A stretch of 64,000 nucleotides of DNA. It comes from JAKFWI01 sp031399165 (GTDB lineage Bacteria; Pseudomonadota; Alphaproteobacteria; Caulobacterales; Aquidulcibacteraceae). Where the stretch lies: the NCBI GenBank assembly GCA_031399165.1, contig JANNOO010000001.1, positions 1 through 64,000 on the forward strand, written 5' to 3'. Position numbers and translations under genes: made by a program. Of the stretch, positions 52,370-61,407 are shown piece after piece (the first letter of the stretch is position 1; every line of letters begins with the position of its first letter). The notes beneath the pieces are model-generated. The model was not told where the DNA came from. It saw nothing but the letters and a program-made list of their open reading frames with translations, and did no database searches.

Positions 52370-52632
52370 GCGGAAACAACAATTTTAAATTCGCGTTTGG
52401 GCCGGTTTGAAACGGCGACTGTGCGCCACGCAGGAGGAAGAAGCGCGGCCGCGATGATCCGGCGAACCATCCATCGATCGTCAACCAGATCGGCGTCGCA
52501 CCAGGCCAGCCCTGACGGGATAAGGCTATCGAGTTCGCCGCAACGCTCCAGCAATTGACAAGCGCCGTCTTGCCCGCGCGACAGCGTCCAGTACGAGCCT
52601 TCCGATCCCATGCGCCTCAGTTTCACGTTCAT
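52366..52632 (-). CDS. Hypothetical protein
   Basis: An 88-residue frame starting MNVKLRRMGSEGSYWTLSRG, soluble, with no motif I know and no clear ribosome-binding site. Amino-acid composition is balanced (few Arg/Pro runs), which favours a real gene over a shadow, and nothing else is coded in this stretch. Confidence 0.45.
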   Translation of the reverse strand: MNVKLRRMGSEGSYWTLSRGQDGACQLLERCGELDSLIPSGLAWCDADLVDDRWMVRRIIAAALLPPAWRTVAVSNRPKREFKIVVSA

Positions 52633-52836
52633 GGGGACAAAATACCGATCGGGGCAGCCAGGTTCCCGGGTACCTTTACTTTAAACCTTTATACAATCCT
52701 GGCTAGCATATCTGGCGTATACAATCGATCTGGCGACGTGCGCTTGAACGGCCTGCGTTTGTTTCGGCGCGGCTCATCGCTTCACATGCACCAGGCGCTG
52801 AACAGCTGTTCGCTAAGGCTGCCGTCACTCGAGAGC

Positions 52837-53727
52837 CTATTGCGCCAGTAATGACTTTAGCGCGTGGCGCAGCGCGAGAGCGGCGCCGATAGGCTGCACC
52901 CTGTTGGAGTCACGAAAAATGAGGTCCCGGGCAATCGAAGGCGCCGCCCGCCAGCCGGGCACGAAGCGACCGTGCTGATCAATAGCGGCAAGCACCCGTA
53001 TACGAGGCGTCGGTATGCCGTTGATCTGACTGCGGGCGGGCATGTCGGATCTCGCTATAGCTCTCACCAATTCTTCCCCCGCGCTGTCGCCTCCAGTCTT
53101 CTTCATCATGAGATGCAAATTGCCGCCAACCGGCCGGGTATGGCGCACACGGATTTGGTCGATGACCGCCGACGACTTAACTGCGTCGCCTGCCAATTCC
53201 GCTGCGATCCGTGGCCAAATGAAATCGAGACCGAAACCGCTGCGGGTCGTTTCTAGCATCGGTAAAACCCGTTCAAGCAGTCGCCGGCTCAGCATAGGCG
53301 CCATGATCTCCACGAGATTGACGTACCTTAAGCGGAAGCTTGAATTACCCAATGTGATCAGGTGAGAGTAATAGGATTGTGTATCAAGAGCGGGCTGGAA
53401 CAACTCAAGCGCATATTCCTGGCCAGCAGCGACTAGACGGTCGATATCGCCCCCCACACAGTCAATGTCGTCGTCCGGAAACCAGAAATAGTCGTAGCTG
53501 GCGAGCGTTTCGGGATAATTGCGAAAGAAATCGAATAGGCCGTCCCATTTGCCGCCCTTTTTGCGGTGAACGCAAACAGCCTCCGGGAAAAGCCGGTCAG
53601 CATCGTCGCCGTAATAGCTAACCGCGACATCCACGTTTTTTCCGCCGCGAGCCCAATTCCCGTGCAAGCTCGCGTCGCCGCACCGAACGACCGCCAGAGC
53701 ACGCGCGGGAAAATTGGCGCTGCTCAT
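52837..53727 (-). CDS. DUF707-family protein, probable glycosyltransferase-like
   Basis: A 296-residue soluble protein. It contains VVRCGDASLHGNWARGG, DVAVSYYGD, KWDGLFDFFRNYPETLASYD and a DxD-type motif in YFWFPDDDIDC, followed by QPALDTQSYYSH, all in keeping with the DUF707 family, which looks glycosyltransferase-like (GT-A DxD metal site). It follows the glf gene by 1 base, so they form an operon, suggesting transfer of galactofuranose or a related sugar (inference). Confidence 0.75.
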   Translation of the reverse strand: MSSANFPARALAVVRCGDASLHGNWARGGKNVDVAVSYYGDDADRLFPEAVCVHRKKGGKWDGLFDFFRNYPETLASYDYFWFPDDDIDCVGGDIDRLVAAGQEYALELFQPALDTQSYYSHLITLGNSSFRLRYVNLVEIMAPMLSRRLLERVLPMLETTRSGFGLDFIWPRIAAELAGDAVKSSAVIDQIRVRHTRPVGGNLHLMMKKTGGDSAGEELVRAIARSDMPARSQINGIPTPRIRVLAAIDQHGRFVPGWRAAPSIARDLIFRDSNRVQPIGAALALRHALKSLLAQ

Positions 53728-53728
53728 T

Positions 53729-54856
53729 TCATTGCCTCGCCTTGATCCACCTGCGCACGCGCGTTATCGACTGATTTATCACTTGATGCATGTCCAGATA
53801 CTGGTAGGTGCCGCAGCGTCCTATGAAATGCATATGGTCCTGCAGGGCTGCCCGCTCGGCATAGCTATTGTAGAGGCGGTCATAGCGTCCGTCGGTCGTT
53901 TTTACTGGATAGTAGCGTTCCCGTCCATTTTCCCGGTAGTCGCATGGCTCTTCGACGGTGCGGATCACAGTGTCTGTCATTCGCACATGTTGGCCCACGA
54001 TATTGTGCCACCAGGTTTCGCGCGTAAACGGTCCATTGTCGGTGTAATTGATGACAGCGTGTCCTTCGGCCTCATCGACCGAATGTGCGTGAAGGTGAAA
54101 GCGGATCGAACGATACGGCAGCTCGCCGAGGTCGTAGTCAAAATATTCGTCGATCGGCATCGAATTGAAGCATGCGTCGTAGCGGGTAGATAACTCGCTC
54201 GAAAAGCTTTCGCCCAGGCGCACATTTATTCGGTCATGATCGAAGATGTGCTGAAAAAGGCGGACGAAACCGTCCTTCGGCATCGCCTGGAAGGAATCGT
54301 TGGGAAAGTAGCGGCCTTCGCGGTCGTTCCGGATTTGCAGTCGCCGCACCACAGCCGCGTCCATCTCCGCAAGATCCATCCCCCACATTTTTTTCGTGTA
54401 GGGACGAAAGAAAAGGTCGGTGAGCTCCGGGCCGATGGCGCTGTAGAGGTGATCCTCCGCGCTGACGATGGGCGTGCGGACCACGGCGTGTTGGGCGAGG
54501 AGGCCAGCCACCTCTTCCGACGATTGAAGCGAAGTTCGAAAGACGGCGTTCACCGTGTCGAGGTTTACGGGCAGCGGCGTAAGCTGACCATCGGGAAGAC
54601 GCGCGACGACCCTATGTTCGTAATGCAGCCAGTCCGTGAAGCGCGACAGCCACTCGACCACCTCAATATTGGAAGTATGAAACAGGTGCGGACCATAGCG
54701 ATGTATGCGGACGCCGCTTTCATGCACCTCGTCGAAGCAATTGCCCGCGATGTGTTCGCGGCGGTCAATAACATCCACCGCGAAGCCAGCATCTGCCAGT
54801 TCGCGGGCGAAAACCGCGCCCGCAAAACCTGCGCCCACTACCAGGAGTTTTGTCAT
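53729..54856 (-). CDS. glf: UDP-galactopyranose mutase
   Basis: A 375-residue flavoenzyme converting UDP-galactopyranose to UDP-galactofuranose. The FAD motif is LLVVGAGFAGAVFARELADA, followed by IAGNCFDEV and RYGPHLFHTSN; other landmarks are FFRPYTKKMWGMDLAEM, FNSMPIDEYFDYDLGELPYR and GRCGTYQYLDMHQVI, with the catalytic Arg region intact. ATG 54856 matches the family N-terminus; GTG 54862 is the alternative. Paired with a DUF707 gene, it points to galactofuranose in surface polysaccharide, but no other polysaccharide genes are nearby. Confidence 0.94.
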   Translation of the reverse strand: MTKLLVVGAGFAGAVFARELADAGFAVDVIDRREHIAGNCFDEVHESGVRIHRYGPHLFHTSNIEVVEWLSRFTDWLHYEHRVVARLPDGQLTPLPVNLDTVNAVFRTSLQSSEEVAGLLAQHAVVRTPIVSAEDHLYSAIGPELTDLFFRPYTKKMWGMDLAEMDAAVVRRLQIRNDREGRYFPNDSFQAMPKDGFVRLFQHIFDHDRINVRLGESFSSELSTRYDACFNSMPIDEYFDYDLGELPYRSIRFHLHAHSVDEAEGHAVINYTDNGPFTRETWWHNIVGQHVRMTDTVIRTVEEPCDYRENGRERYYPVKTTDGRYDRLYNSYAERAALQDHMHFIGRCGTYQYLDMHQVINQSITRVRRWIKARQ

Positions 54857-55061
54857 CGCCACAATCCAGTTTGGCTATCGAAGGACAAGAGAACGGCGTT
54901 CGTCAAGCAAAGAACGAGCGTGACGCAAACTAATTTCTAGACGCGCTCGACTTCCGGTTTTCTTATTGGACGGGCAGCACATCACTGTTTTGGCCGATTA
55001 GAGAGTGACAGCCCGCGACGCTGCCTTTCTTGCCATTTCCATCTCCGATTTGCCCTCGCCG

Positions 55062-55823
55062 CTATGCCTTCAGGCGATAGCCGGTGCGGAAAATCCACCA
55101 GATCACGCCGAGGCAAAGCAACAGAAAGCCGAAGATCGCCAGCAGGCTAAGTCCGATGCCTACATCGGACTGGCCGAAAAAGCTCCAGCGGAACCCGCTC
55201 ACCAGATAGACCACCGGATTGAACAGCGTGACGTTACGCCAGAATTCCGGAAGCATGTTGATCGAGTAGAACGCGCCGCCGAGGAAGGTCAGCGGCGTAA
55301 CGATCAGCAACGGGATGATCTGCAGCTTCTCGAACCCGTCTGCCCATAGCCCGATGATGAAGCCAAACAGCGCGAAAGTAACCGCGGTCAGCACCAGGAA
55401 CAAGAACACGATCAGCGGATGCTCGATCCGGTAGTCCACGAACAGGCGCGCCGTAACCAGCATGATCGAACCGAGGATAACCGATTTGGTCGCCGCGGCG
55501 CCGACATAGCCGATAACGATCTCCATCGCCGAAAGCGGCGCAGAAAGAATCTCATAGATCGTGCCGGTAAAGCGGGGGAAATAGATGCCGAACGAGGCGT
55601 TCGAAATGCTCTCCCCCAGCAGTGAAAGCATGATCAAACCCGGAACGATATAGGCGGCATAGCTGACGCCGTCGATATCGGCCATGCGCGAACCGATCGC
55701 CGAGCCGAACACGATAAAATAGAGCGAAGTTGAAAGCACCGGCGACAGCAGGCTTTGGCCGAGCGTGCGGAACCAGCGGCTCATTTCGAAGCGATAAATC
55801 GCTTTCACGCCGTTGATGTTCAT
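55062..55823 (-). CDS. ABC-2 type transporter permease
   Basis: A 253-residue inner-membrane protein with six hydrophobic segments. FRTLGQSLLSPVLSTSLYFI and FTGTIYEILSAPLSAMEIVI are typical for the YadH/NodJ group of ABC-2 permeases. ATG 55823 overlaps the ATPase stop (ATGA). It exports an unidentified lipid, polysaccharide or drug. Confidence 0.9.
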   Translation of the reverse strand: MNINGVKAIYRFEMSRWFRTLGQSLLSPVLSTSLYFIVFGSAIGSRMADIDGVSYAAYIVPGLIMLSLLGESISNASFGIYFPRFTGTIYEILSAPLSAMEIVIGYVGAAATKSVILGSIMLVTARLFVDYRIEHPLIVFLFLVLTAVTFALFGFIIGLWADGFEKLQIIPLLIVTPLTFLGGAFYSINMLPEFWRNVTLFNPVVYLVSGFRWSFFGQSDVGIGLSLLAIFGFLLLCLGVIWWIFRTGYRLKA

Positions 55824-56746
55824 GGCTGGGCCCTCACCAGGCTTACGAAAATGTCTTCGAGCGAAGACTGCTCCGTATTCAAATCCTTGAAATCGACGCC
55901 GAGTTCATTCAGGCGGCGCATCAGGGCGGCGATGCCAGTGTCATCAGCCTGTGCGTCGAACGCATAAACCAGATCGCGGCCGCTATTGATTAGCTCCAGC
56001 TTGTAGCCGTTTAAGCCTTCCGGCAGGGTTTCAAGCGGGCTTTGCAGATGCAGCGTCAGCTGCTTTTTGCCGAGCTTGCGCATCAGCGCGGTCTTTTCCT
56101 CCACCACGATCAGTTCGCCCTTGTTGATGACGCCGATCCGGTCGGCCATTTCCTCGGCTTCTTCAATATAGTGCGTGGTGAGGATGATGGTGACGCCGCT
56201 ATCGCGCAGGCCGCGGACGATATCCCACATGTCGCGGCGCAGTTCGACATCTACGCCGGCCGTCGGCTCGTCGAGAAATAGGATTTGCGGCTCGTGCGAT
56301 AGCGCCTTCGCTATCATCACCCGCCGCTTCATGCCGCCCGATAGCGTCATGATCTTGCTGTCGCGCTTTTCCCACAGCGTCAGCTCTTTCAGGATTTTCT
56401 CGATCAGCGCCGGGTTGGCAGGCTTGCCAAAAACGCCGCGGCTGAAATTCACCGTCGCCGAGACGGTTTCGAAGGCGTCGGTCGTCAGCTCCTGCGGCAC
56501 GAGACCGATCTGGGTGCGGGCGGCGCGATAATCGCGCACGATATCGTGGCTATTGGCGGTGACGCTGCCTTCGCTGGCTTTGACGATACCGCAGATGACG
56601 TTGATCAGCGTGGTTTTGCCGGCGCCGTTAGGGCCGAGCAGGGCGAAGATTTCGCCCTTGCTGATGTCCAGATTGATATTCTTGAGCGCGCTCAGACCGG
56701 ATGCGTACACTTTCGACAGATTCTTGACCGAAATGACTGGCTGCAT
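55820..56746 (-). CDS. ABC transporter ATP-binding protein
   Basis: A 308-residue ATPase: Walker A GPNGAGKTTL, Q-loop in IGLVPQEL, signature LSGGMKRRVMI, Walker B ILFLDEPTAGVD and H-loop in ILTTHYIEEA. The C-terminal 80 residues are the accessory domain common to YadG/NodI-type exporters. It pairs with the downstream permease gene (4-base overlap) to form an ABC-2 exporter. Confidence 0.93.
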   Translation of the reverse strand: MQPVISVKNLSKVYASGLSALKNINLDISKGEIFALLGPNGAGKTTLINVICGIVKASEGSVTANSHDIVRDYRAARTQIGLVPQELTTDAFETVSATVNFSRGVFGKPANPALIEKILKELTLWEKRDSKIMTLSGGMKRRVMIAKALSHEPQILFLDEPTAGVDVELRRDMWDIVRGLRDSGVTIILTTHYIEEAEEMADRIGVINKGELIVVEEKTALMRKLGKKQLTLHLQSPLETLPEGLNGYKLELINSGRDLVYAFDAQADDTGIAALMRRLNELGVDFKDLNTEQSSLEDIFVSLVRAQP

Positions 56747-56935
56747 GAATGCCCTCGTCCGCGCGCCGGTTACTTAGGCGCCTTCGCGGGCCTTTGCTAG
56801 GCCCCCTTCTTTTGCCCCATCGCCGCGTTTGCAGCCTTGCGCAAACCCAATTCCGGGTGAAACATCCATCCCGTTCGACACGCCAAGACACGCGGCGCTG
56901 TAAGACTTGGGCGCCGCCTCACGGGAGGCGCCACC

Positions 56936-58918
56936 ATGCCTGGCAGAGTAACCACTTCCACGCGCTGCATCGCTGTAACCGGCCCTACGGGCGTCGGGAA
57001 AACCACTCTCGTTCAAGGCCTTAAAACCGCGGCCGCCGGCGCTTTCGAAAGCGGGGCGGCCAATTCACATCAATCGGTCGAGATCGAGGTGCAGAGCATC
57101 GACTTCATGGGCGATGGCTACAGCCTGATCGATACGCCTGGCGCAATCGATTTCTCCGCCGATATGGATTTCGCTCTTCCCGGCGCCGATCTGGCGCTGG
57201 TGGTGGCCGATCCCGATCCAGCCAAGGGCGTGCTGGTTCACCCCTTTCTCAAGGAGCTTGAGCGGCTGAGCATTCCCCGCGTGCTGTTCGTCAACAAGAT
57301 CGATCAGGCGGCCGGCGGCGCGCGCGGCATTCTTGAGGCGCTCCAACCGTTCTCCAGCGCGCCGCTGGTGGCGCGCGAATTGCCGATCTGGAACGGCGAC
57401 AAGATCACCGGCTTCGTCGATCTGGCGCTGGAGCGCGCCTACGTCTACCGTCCTGGCAAGCCTTCCGAACGGATCGACATCCCCGCCGACATCGCCGCGA
57501 TCGAGAGCGACGCGCGCTTCCATATGCTCGAGCAACTCGCCGATTATGACGATGCGCTGATGGAGCAATTGCTGAACGATGTCGCGCCGCCAACCGATTC
57601 AGTATTTTCCGATTTGCGGCGCGAGACGGAAGAAGGGCTGATCGTGCCGGTGTTCTTCGGCGCGGCGGCGCTGGGGTTAGGCTTGCGGCGGCTGCTCAAA
57701 AGCCTCCGCCACGATACGCCCGAGCCGAAAATCGCCGCCGCACGGATCGGCCTCGACGGCGCTGGGGCGTACGTAATGAAGATCACGCATTCCGGTCAGG
57801 CGGGAAAACTGGCGATCGCCCGCGTACTCGGCGCGCCGCTGCGCGATAGCGCCGAACTGGTATTGAGCAACGGCCAGCGCGGCCGCGCCAGCGCGCTGTT
57901 TTCGCTCCGCGACGGCGCGATGAAGAAAACAGCGCAGGCCGCTGAGGGCGAAATCGTCGCCATCGGCAAACTTGATCCAATCGCACGCGGCGACCTTCTG
58001 GGCGCTGCTGCGCCGGCCAAGCTGCGCGTGGCCGCCCAGAGCCGTTATCCGGTCTACCAATTGGCGATTAGCGCCAAGGACAGGAAGGATGACGTGCGCC
58101 TCTCCGGCGCGCTGGTGAAACTGACCGAGGAAGATCCGGGACTTTCGGTGGTTCATGATGTGGATTCAAACGAAGTGATCTTGCACGGACAAGGCGAGCC
58201 GCATTTGCGGCTCGTGCTCGATCATCTGAAGAAGCGCTTCGGCGTGGAGGTTACGTCGGGCCGTCCCGCTACGCCCTATCGCGAAACCATCCGCAAGAGC
58301 GCGTCGCAGCGCGGACGGCATAAAAAACAAACTGGCGGCCACGGTCAGTTCGCCGATGTGATGCTGGAGATCAGGCCGCTGCCGCGCGGCGAAGGATTCC
58401 GTTTCACCGACAGGATCACCGGCGGCGCAATACCGCGGCAATGGATACCCGCCGTAGAGCAAGGTGTTCGTGACGCGATGGAGAAAGGCCCGCTCGGCTT
58501 TCGGGTAGTGGATGTGGAGGTGACGCTGATTGACGGCGCGTTTCATGCGGTGGATTCGTCGGAGCTTGCGTTTCGCATCGCCGGTCGCAGCGCAATCAGC
58601 GAGGCTCTGCCCCATTGCGATCCTGTGGTGCTCGATCCGATCGAAAAGCTGATCGTGTACACGCCGTCCTGGGGCACGCCGCGCGTCAACTCCGCGGTGT
58701 CCAGCCGCAACGGACAGATTCTGGGCTTTGAAACGCGCGAAGATTGGCCCGGCTGGGACCAGATCGAAGTGTGCCTGTCTTATGCCGAGCGGCAGGATTT
58801 CATTTCAGAACTGCGTTCCCTGACGCAGGGGCTGGCGACATTCCAGGCGCGCTTCAGCCACATGGCTGAACTTTCGGGACGACGCGCCGAAGATGCATTG
58901 CGCCGGGCGCGGCATTAA
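56936..58918 (+). CDS. EF-G-like translational GTPase (elongation factor G paralogue)
   Basis: A 660-residue protein with the domain order of elongation factor G. G1 GPTGVGKTTL, G3 LIDTPGAIDF and G4 NKID are present; the switch I region is short and lacks the canonical RGITI motif. Domain II follows, and domain IV carries HKKQTGGHGQFADV, then GGAIPRQWIPAVEQGVRDAM and a domain V. It is therefore an EF-G2-type paralogue, about 40 residues shorter than standard EF-G, and the genome should carry a separate fusA. ATG 56936 follows GGGAGG. Divergent from the ABC exporter. Confidence 0.88.
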   Translation: MPGRVTTSTRCIAVTGPTGVGKTTLVQGLKTAAAGAFESGAANSHQSVEIEVQSIDFMGDGYSLIDTPGAIDFSADMDFALPGADLALVVADPDPAKGVLVHPFLKELERLSIPRVLFVNKIDQAAGGARGILEALQPFSSAPLVARELPIWNGDKITGFVDLALERAYVYRPGKPSERIDIPADIAAIESDARFHMLEQLADYDDALMEQLLNDVAPPTDSVFSDLRRETEEGLIVPVFFGAAALGLGLRRLLKSLRHDTPEPKIAAARIGLDGAGAYVMKITHSGQAGKLAIARVLGAPLRDSAELVLSNGQRGRASALFSLRDGAMKKTAQAAEGEIVAIGKLDPIARGDLLGAAAPAKLRVAAQSRYPVYQLAISAKDRKDDVRLSGALVKLTEEDPGLSVVHDVDSNEVILHGQGEPHLRLVLDHLKKRFGVEVTSGRPATPYRETIRKSASQRGRHKKQTGGHGQFADVMLEIRPLPRGEGFRFTDRITGGAIPRQWIPAVEQGVRDAMEKGPLGFRVVDVEVTLIDGAFHAVDSSELAFRIAGRSAISEALPHCDPVVLDPIEKLIVYTPSWGTPRVNSAVSSRNGQILGFETREDWPGWDQIEVCLSYAERQDFISELRSLTQGLATFQARFSHMAELSGRRAEDALRRARH

Positions 58919-58931
58919 AAGCGAACACAGA

Positions 58932-58957
58932 AGCGGGCCGCCTTGCAGCGGCCCGCT
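58932..58957. terminator. Hairpin between convergent genes
   Basis: Ten-base perfect stem (58932-58941 with 58948-58957) and 6-base loop between the EF-G-like gene and the convergent Gly-rich gene. The T tract is weak on both strands, so it may act as a bidirectional terminator of modest strength. Confidence 0.5.
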
Positions 58958-58983
58958 CCGAATTCATTAATCGCGTTATCGGG

Positions 58984-59394
58984 TTACAGACCCGTAGCCG
59001 ACGCGTCAGCCCCGGCCGATGCATCAACCTTCGTGTCATCGACTTTGTCTTTGGTTGTGGTGACGACACGCTTTGTTGTGGTCTTGGCCTTGTCCACGGT
59101 TGTTTTAGCAGCGCCTACAGCACCGGAACCATCAACGGTCGCGCCGCCGCTGACGCTCGTGCCAGCGCCTATCGCTGAACCTCCTGTAGCGCCGCTCGCG
59201 CCGCCGCTTGCGCCGAGGCCGACGCCTGCTTGACCGCCGCTAGCGCCAGCGCCGAGGCCGCCAGTGGCGCCGCCTACGGTTCCGCCAAGTGAACCCGTTG
59301 CGCCGCCGCCAACTGCACCGCCCAATTGCGCATAAGCTGGCGCGCTGAAGGCGATCAACGCCGCAGCCGCAAGTCCAAACTTCAAGTTGTTCAT
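58984..59394 (-). CDS. Gly/Ala-rich secreted protein
   Basis: A 136-residue exported protein. The signal peptide (LKFGLAAAALIAFSAPAYAQ) is followed by about 70 residues of Gly/Ala/Ser/Thr low complexity (LGGAVGGGATGSLGGTVGGA and similar) and then a Lys/Thr/Asp-rich tail (TTVDKAKTTTKRVVTTTKDK). I do not recognise a family; the composition suggests a flexible extracellular or periplasmic polymer-like protein. An exact EcfG-type promoter lies 39 bases upstream, so stress or stationary-phase expression is likely. Confidence 0.7.
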   Translation of the reverse strand: MNNLKFGLAAAALIAFSAPAYAQLGGAVGGGATGSLGGTVGGATGGLGAGASGGQAGVGLGASGGASGATGGSAIGAGTSVSGGATVDGSGAVGAAKTTVDKAKTTTKRVVTTTKDKVDDTKVDASAGADASATGL

Positions 59395-59432
59395 GTTTAA
59401 CTCCCAGAACGCAGTCCCGCGCGTGGGGGAGA

Positions 59433-59457
59433 AACGATGTCCGTGGGCGAGGGTTCC
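59433..59457 (-). promoter_or_regulatory. EcfG-type general stress promoter (GGAAC-N16-CGTT)
   Basis: On the minus strand GGAAC (59457-59453), 16 bases, CGTT (59436-59433): an exact consensus match. The predicted start near 59425 leaves about 30 bases of leader to the ATG at 59394. The promoter lies between the two genes, just downstream of the kinase stop. Confidence 0.62.
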
Positions 59458-59482
59458 CGCACCGGCAGCTATCGCTCAATTG

Positions 59483-61294
59483 CTAGGCTGCTGCCGGTAC
59501 GTTTTTCTGCACGGCCGCTTCGGTGGGCAACGCCGCCGGCACGCTCAAGATGAACATGGAGCCAAATCCTTGGCGGCTGCGCGCGGCGATCTGGCCGCCC
59601 AATAACGTGACCAGACGCTTGGTGATCGCTAGACCAAGCCCCATGCCGCCATACCGGCGCGTGTTGGAATTATCAGCTTGCATGAACGGATCAAAAATCC
59701 GCGTCATCTGGTCGGTGCTCATGCCGATTCCGCTGTCGTGAACTTCGATGCGCACCCAGGCGGCGTTTTCAATGCGCATGCGTTCCGCGCGTAGCACGAT
59801 CTCGCCATTGCTCGTGAATTTGATCGCATTCGAAAGCAAATTGGCCACGCACTGGCGCAGGCGCGCTTCATCCGTGCGGGCAAAGCCAAGATTGCCAAGA
59901 CATTGCACGGTGAGCGTATTGCCCGCCCGCTTTGCACCGGCGTCGGCCGCATCGGCGCAAGCGCGCAGCATATCGCCGACATCGAACGATTTCGGCTCAA
60001 GCTCGATCTGACCGCTTTCGACCTTCGACATATCGAGGATTTCGTTGATCAGGCCGAGCAGCGCCTGCGCCGAATCCTGAATTTTGCGGACATCGCCGGC
60101 GCAGGCGTCGAGCCCGGAGGCGCGCACATCTTCCTGTACGAGTTCGGAATAGCCCATGATGGCGGTGAGCGGCGTACGCAGCTCATGGCTCATATTGGCG
60201 ATAAAATCGGTCTTGATCTGCTCGGCGCGGGCGTGGGCTTCGCGATCCAGAACGGCCTGCTGTTCGCGCGCCAGCGCTTCGCGCGCGCGCGCCGCCAGCG
60301 CGTTGTACGCGCGTACGACGCGGCCGATCTCGTCTTTTGATTTTTCTGACGGCGCGGGCTTTAGATCATCATCCTGACGATCGAAATGACGCTCCAGCGC
60401 GCGCAGGCGCGCAATAACCTGCCCGTTCAGCATAACCCAGAGCGCCAGCATCGCAGCAGCGAACACCGCCGTGAGCAGGCACGCCGCCACGAAAATCGAA
60501 CGCTCCCCGAGCGTCGTGACGGCCTTGGCGTGGCGGGCGTGGATCGCGCCGACCGCGCGTTGATCGGCGCCGCGCAGGGCGATCAGGGACTCGCGGCGAT
60601 GATCTTCAGTCCAGCTCACTTCTTCGGCGCTAGTCGTGGCCAGCTTTAGAAGGCTGGCGCGCAGCATGGCGCCCGCCTTTGGCGAGACGATACTGACTAC
60701 ATCAAGATCTAGTTGTGTCGGATCACGCAGGCGAGACGTGGAAAGATATTGTCCGAGGACCACGAGGCCCATCGGGCCCGCCTGACCGCGGGAATCGCTG
60801 GCCGGACGCGCCGCGTAAAGCAGCGGCCCATGCTGCGTCCACACCACGCCGGTCCGCATGCCGTTCTCCGTTTTCGGCGCAGCGCGCGCATCGCTAAGCA
60901 CGACGTTGAACAGGAAGTCGCTGGCTTCCAGCCCACCGTCCCTCGCGTGGTTCCGGCCCCAGACGATGCGGCCCTTGTCATTGACGAACAGCAAAACGTC
61001 GACGTCGTATTTGGCGAACCATTCGACGTTGAAACTGTCGGCATAACCCGGCTGGCGGCCCATCAGGAACGCGCGGGTATCATCCCAATCGGCATAATCG
61101 TTGACGCGCGCCGCCAGGTTTTTCTTGTACGCGGCGAGGCTGGCGTGGACGCGGCGCACGTCGCTATCGTGCTGCTGGGCTTCGACACGCTGAAAATCGG
61201 CGCGCACGGAACGATCGAGGATCAACCACGCCGCGCCAAACAGGACGCAGAACAGGACAACGAGCGCGCAAGCGAATCTGGCGGTCAGCTTCAT
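59483..61294 (-). CDS. Sensor histidine kinase with CHASE4-like periplasmic domain
   Basis: A 603-residue inner-membrane kinase. Helix 1 (FACALVVLFCVLFGAAWLIL), a periplasmic CHASE4-like domain of about 220 residues (RVNDYADWDDTRAFLMGRQP), helix 2 (AACLLTAVFAAAMLALWVML), HAMP, then HisKA with phosphoacceptor in NMSHELRTPLTAIMGYSE and ATPase with NLLSNAIKFT, DSGIGM and GGMGLGLAITKRLV. No receiver domain. ATG 61294 was chosen since the membrane helix begins there; the frame upstream to 61588 is unsupported. The partner regulator is not nearby. Confidence 0.92.
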   Translation of the reverse strand: MKLTARFACALVVLFCVLFGAAWLILDRSVRADFQRVEAQQHDSDVRRVHASLAAYKKNLAARVNDYADWDDTRAFLMGRQPGYADSFNVEWFAKYDVDVLLFVNDKGRIVWGRNHARDGGLEASDFLFNVVLSDARAAPKTENGMRTGVVWTQHGPLLYAARPASDSRGQAGPMGLVVLGQYLSTSRLRDPTQLDLDVVSIVSPKAGAMLRASLLKLATTSAEEVSWTEDHRRESLIALRGADQRAVGAIHARHAKAVTTLGERSIFVAACLLTAVFAAAMLALWVMLNGQVIARLRALERHFDRQDDDLKPAPSEKSKDEIGRVVRAYNALAARAREALAREQQAVLDREAHARAEQIKTDFIANMSHELRTPLTAIMGYSELVQEDVRASGLDACAGDVRKIQDSAQALLGLINEILDMSKVESGQIELEPKSFDVGDMLRACADAADAGAKRAGNTLTVQCLGNLGFARTDEARLRQCVANLLSNAIKFTSNGEIVLRAERMRIENAAWVRIEVHDSGIGMSTDQMTRIFDPFMQADNSNTRRYGGMGLGLAITKRLVTLLGGQIAARSRQGFGSMFILSVPAALPTEAAVQKNVPAAA

Positions 61295-61407
61295 GGCTGT
61301 CCGTCCAGGGCTTCGCACGCGGATAGCTTGACCGCCATGGCGCGTTTTTAGCGCACGACGTTTAAGGAACCGTCGAAGGAACGTTGTAAATAAAGTCTTT
61401 CGGCGAC

